Positions 61,329-64,000 of a DNA stretch of 64,000 nt are shown here, piece after piece (position 1 is the first letter of the stretch; every line of letters starts with the position of its first letter). Position numbers and translations under genes: made by a program. The notes beneath the pieces were generated by a model, which searched no databases, had not been told where the DNA came from, and saw nothing but the letters and a program-made list of their open reading frames with translations. The stretch comes from Fratercula arctica (lineage: Eukaryota; Chordata; Aves; Charadriiformes; Alcidae). The DNA is taken from contig CANTUZ010000004.1 in NCBI GenBank assembly GCA_947846985.1, positions 56,335,672-56,399,671 on the forward strand, given 5' to 3'.

Positions 61329-62706
61329 AATTCAAATTCAAAAAAATCAGTGCTATATTCTTGAGATTTTCAGTTGAACTGGCTTGAATTCTGAGGACAA
61401 ACTGTGAACTCCATTTAAGGACTCAAGGATCATGAAAAGATTCAAATGCCAGAAGGAAAAAAACAAAAAGAAGGGGAAAAAAACCCCACCACTCCAGGAT
61501 TCCCAGCACTGCTAGCAAAGACTGAGGTATAAATCCGAGAACTAACAAATTCAGACCACAGACACTGTCTGCAAGCCTAATCCTTGCTTTACTGACTGCA
61601 GGCCACCATGATTAACCCCTCCAAATCAGAGTAGATTTCCCAGTGCTTACAGCGAGCAGGCCACGCGTGCAACAGCGCTTGTCAAGATGATGAGCAGTTA
61701 ATCTCATAACCTTAGCCTCATCGTAGTGCTGTTCAGAAATATGGAAAAACATATGCAACTCTAAGTGCGACAAGTTCTGACTGCATTAAAGATGACAGAT
61801 TTATGGGGTCTTATATTTGAGTAAGAGGAATAGACGGAGAAATAACAGTTTAGGAGCCTGAGACTAGCCAATGGTCTACGAAACAAGTGTATAGCAGCAT
61901 TTAACAGAAAGTAGCTTTTAATTACAGTGGCTAAGAGAAAGTATATAAAAATGTCATCATGCATCACTGAGTCACAAAATCATATGGTTATCTGCCCTCT
62001 CCTATGACAGATTGTATATACATTATATGTTTATGTCCTGACAAAATCCGCCCAAAATCCAGTAGAGTGTGGATCCACTGGTGAACTTCACAGAGGCCCC
62101 ACCTGGCTTAGCTCTGGAATTGGCTGAACCAGCTCCCCTACAGGATCTGGAACCAGCTTTTGAGGCTTGGACCTGTCTATCTGAGAACTGCAGATATTTT
62201 AGAAGTAATTTGTCATGTTTAGTTTTCAATTTTTCAAGCAATGTAACTTATGTTTCTTCCCAAGGAGGATTCAGTTTAATGAGATATTGCCCAACTTCTC
62301 CAGCCTCATGACCAGACATATTATTTCCAGTGCCAAGGTCTACAACAAGGAGATGGAGTGAAGTCTAACGTGTTAATTCTTGTCTAACTCTTAATTCATA
62401 AATAGACAAAAGCCTGAAAAAATATTTGTAAAACTATGCCTGACAAAATATATTTGCCATTTTTCCTTTCATCATGTCATGTTATAGATGCTCAGCCTTC
62501 GCTCATGCCTGCTGAATGTATCTTATTAGCTGGAGGTGTGTCTGCATATCAGTTTTGGAGGGACTGAAAAGCTCTTAAATTCTTTACTAAAACCCTAGCA
62601 TAGCACACTTGCCAAATATTGTAGATTCATTACAAAGTTGAGGATATCCAAGCCTGAGACGTTTCGCTCCTTTTTCCACCACCTTCTACAGGCTCCTTTC
62701 ATCTCC

Positions 62707-62731
62707 TTCCTCCTCCTCCTCCTCCTCCTCT
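62707..62731. repeat. (TCC)8 microsatellite
   Basis: Eight TCC units within a longer pyrimidine-rich tract (about 62660-62780). Confidence 0.93.
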
Positions 62732-63605
62732 GTGCTCCTCTACTCCTTTAATCTCTTTCCTGCTCTTCCTCTCCCCATCAGAACAGGAATGTGTGAACAT
62801 TTATCTGTGTCTTTGCTAACGTGAACATTCTTCCACTCTGTCTCCAACCATTTCCTACCCCTCCAGGAACAAAATATCTGAGAAATCAGCACATCTCATT
62901 TCCACTCAAAATCTTCTCAGCATAAAATTCTGAGCTGAACTTATTGTGAAAAAAAAAAAGAATAAAACTCACCATTTTGAATGCTACACAGGACCTGAGG
63001 TTCGGCACTGCAACAGTTGTCTAAATGAAATGGAGGAGTGGAGGGAAATAAGTTAAAAGTGCACAAGAAACCTTCCTACTTTGGCACAGCCCCTCCTTGA
63101 CCTGGCTGTCTGGTATTTGTAAATGTTTTCAATCAACTCTACTTTTTATCATGACCGCCCACATTACCTACCTTCAATTTTGCTCTGAGCAGCCATACAT
63201 CTGTGCACCACAGCATGCTGAAGCCTGAATATCTCTAATTAGGAACTTAACACCTCTAAAACGTTCCATATGTACTCATCGCAATTAGAGCTTGCTGCTG
63301 TTTCCACCATGGTTGTGTTAGGCTGAGATGGCTTCATTGCATGACCTGTGACATCAAGGTGCCTATCTTGTTTTTCAGCTTCCTCCATCTCCTGAGTGCT
63401 TCTTATAATATGATTATGTCTTTCTCTGCCCCTTCCAGTTGGGTGCACACTGGTTATTTCTCTGTATAGATGTTCCAAAGCAGCATAGTTTCTCCTCAAT
63501 AACTTGAACTACAATTTATTTAAAAAAAAATCAACAACAAAAAACAACGCAAAAAACCACCATCAAACAAAAAAAAAACCCCTATGATTTCAAATATGAA
63601 TTTTA

Positions 63606-63624
63606 ATATATATATATATATATA
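63606..63624. repeat. (AT)n microsatellite
   Basis: Nine to ten AT units after TTTTA. Confidence 0.92.
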
Positions 63625-63697
63625 GAATTAAAAATAGAAACTGGATACGTGCAGAAATTATGGCAGAAGGTGGTTTCATTGCTGTTCAAGGCCATCA

Positions 63698-63880
63698 CTC
63701 ACGTCTCCTGCGACTGCCTGGAAGGTGTCCCGGGTGCCACGGCCCGAGTGACAGCACCCCCGGGCTCGCTGGTGGCAGCGGGTGGCGAGGAGGGGCTGAA
63801 CGCGGGATCCCAGGGCAGCTCCTGGCCTCTTCCCCTCCGGGGGCTTTGCAAAAGCAACCGCCCAAGACCACCTGCACGTA
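63698..63880. promoter_or_regulatory. CpG-rich patch near the right edge
   Basis: About 13 CpGs in 180 bases of GC-rich sequence, including CCCGGG-type words and GAACGCGGGATCC, abruptly following AT-rich DNA with an (AT)n repeat. Open frames on both strands here are expected in GC-rich DNA. It may be the edge of a larger GC-rich feature lying beyond the window, or a short regulatory patch. Confidence 0.33.
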
Positions 63881-64000
63881 CCCTGGGAAAGCTAACTGCT
63901 CGTTGTACTCTTCATTCTGGGGTACGATGGTAGGAATGCGTGACTACTTGTGGGTGACCACTAGAGGGAAATGTTGCTCTGTTAACAGACCGTTTTGGAG

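Larger units (their letters stand above)
53126..63604. other. Gene-free, AT-rich unique sequence
   Basis: No recognisable gene or named repeat. It includes three exon-like segments (56564-56663 minus, 57368-57663 plus, 61016-61181 plus), a perfect 11-bp inverted repeat (61293-61328) and a (TCC)8 microsatellite. A canonical AATAAA at 58223-58228 has no credible gene upstream. Confidence 0.55.

Overview
This is a stretch of vertebrate nuclear DNA, most likely from a bird. It is AT-rich, has no operon-like gene packing, and no open frame belongs to a recognisable host protein. The only long, clearly homologous frame (199 codons, minus strand, 30939-31538) is the C-terminal part of a CR1 LINE reverse-transcriptase protein. 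CR1 as the main recognisable repeat, with its short 3'-terminal tandem repeat, together with low repeat density and a single old MIR-like SINE, points to a sauropsid and most probably a bird. I saw no rRNA gene, tRNA gene, CRISPR array, bacterial feature or long-terminal-repeat element. The window looks like a gene desert or the inside of one or more very large introns.

Layout. 1-6.4 kb: unique AT-rich DNA with three weak exon-like signals. 6.4-7.0 kb: an old CR1-like reverse-transcriptase fossil (minus). 7-14 kb: unique DNA with two short ancient-repeat traces and a 48-bp exon-like signal. 14.1 kb: a short CR1 3' end. 14.2-20 kb: unique DNA with an isolated 90-bp GC-rich island (16.4 kb), a tRNA-like SINE trace (18.4 kb) and a MIR-like SINE (19.9 kb). 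20-30.8 kb: unique DNA with possible conserved noncoding blocks and two short ancient-repeat traces. 30.86-32.05 kb: a fairly young CR1 (minus) lying against a much older L2-like LINE (plus). 35.07 and 42.53 kb: two copies of an unassigned dispersed repeat. 35.57-36.12 kb: the main CpG-enriched stretch. 36.65-37.02 kb: another CR1 3' end. 41.6-42.0 kb: an old CR1-like piece (plus). 53.0 kb: a reverse-transcriptase palm-motif trace (minus). The right edge (63.7-63.9 kb) is again GC- and CpG-rich.

No set of genes can be seen working together. Nine short or terminal open segments next to splice-like signals are reported as low-confidence exon candidates. Cryptic pairs of this quality are expected by chance in 64 kb, so each needs transcript or cross-species evidence. 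The best-supported observations are the layers of LINE fossils of different ages, the unassigned repeat pair and the three CpG-enriched patches. I found no sign of a new biological system.
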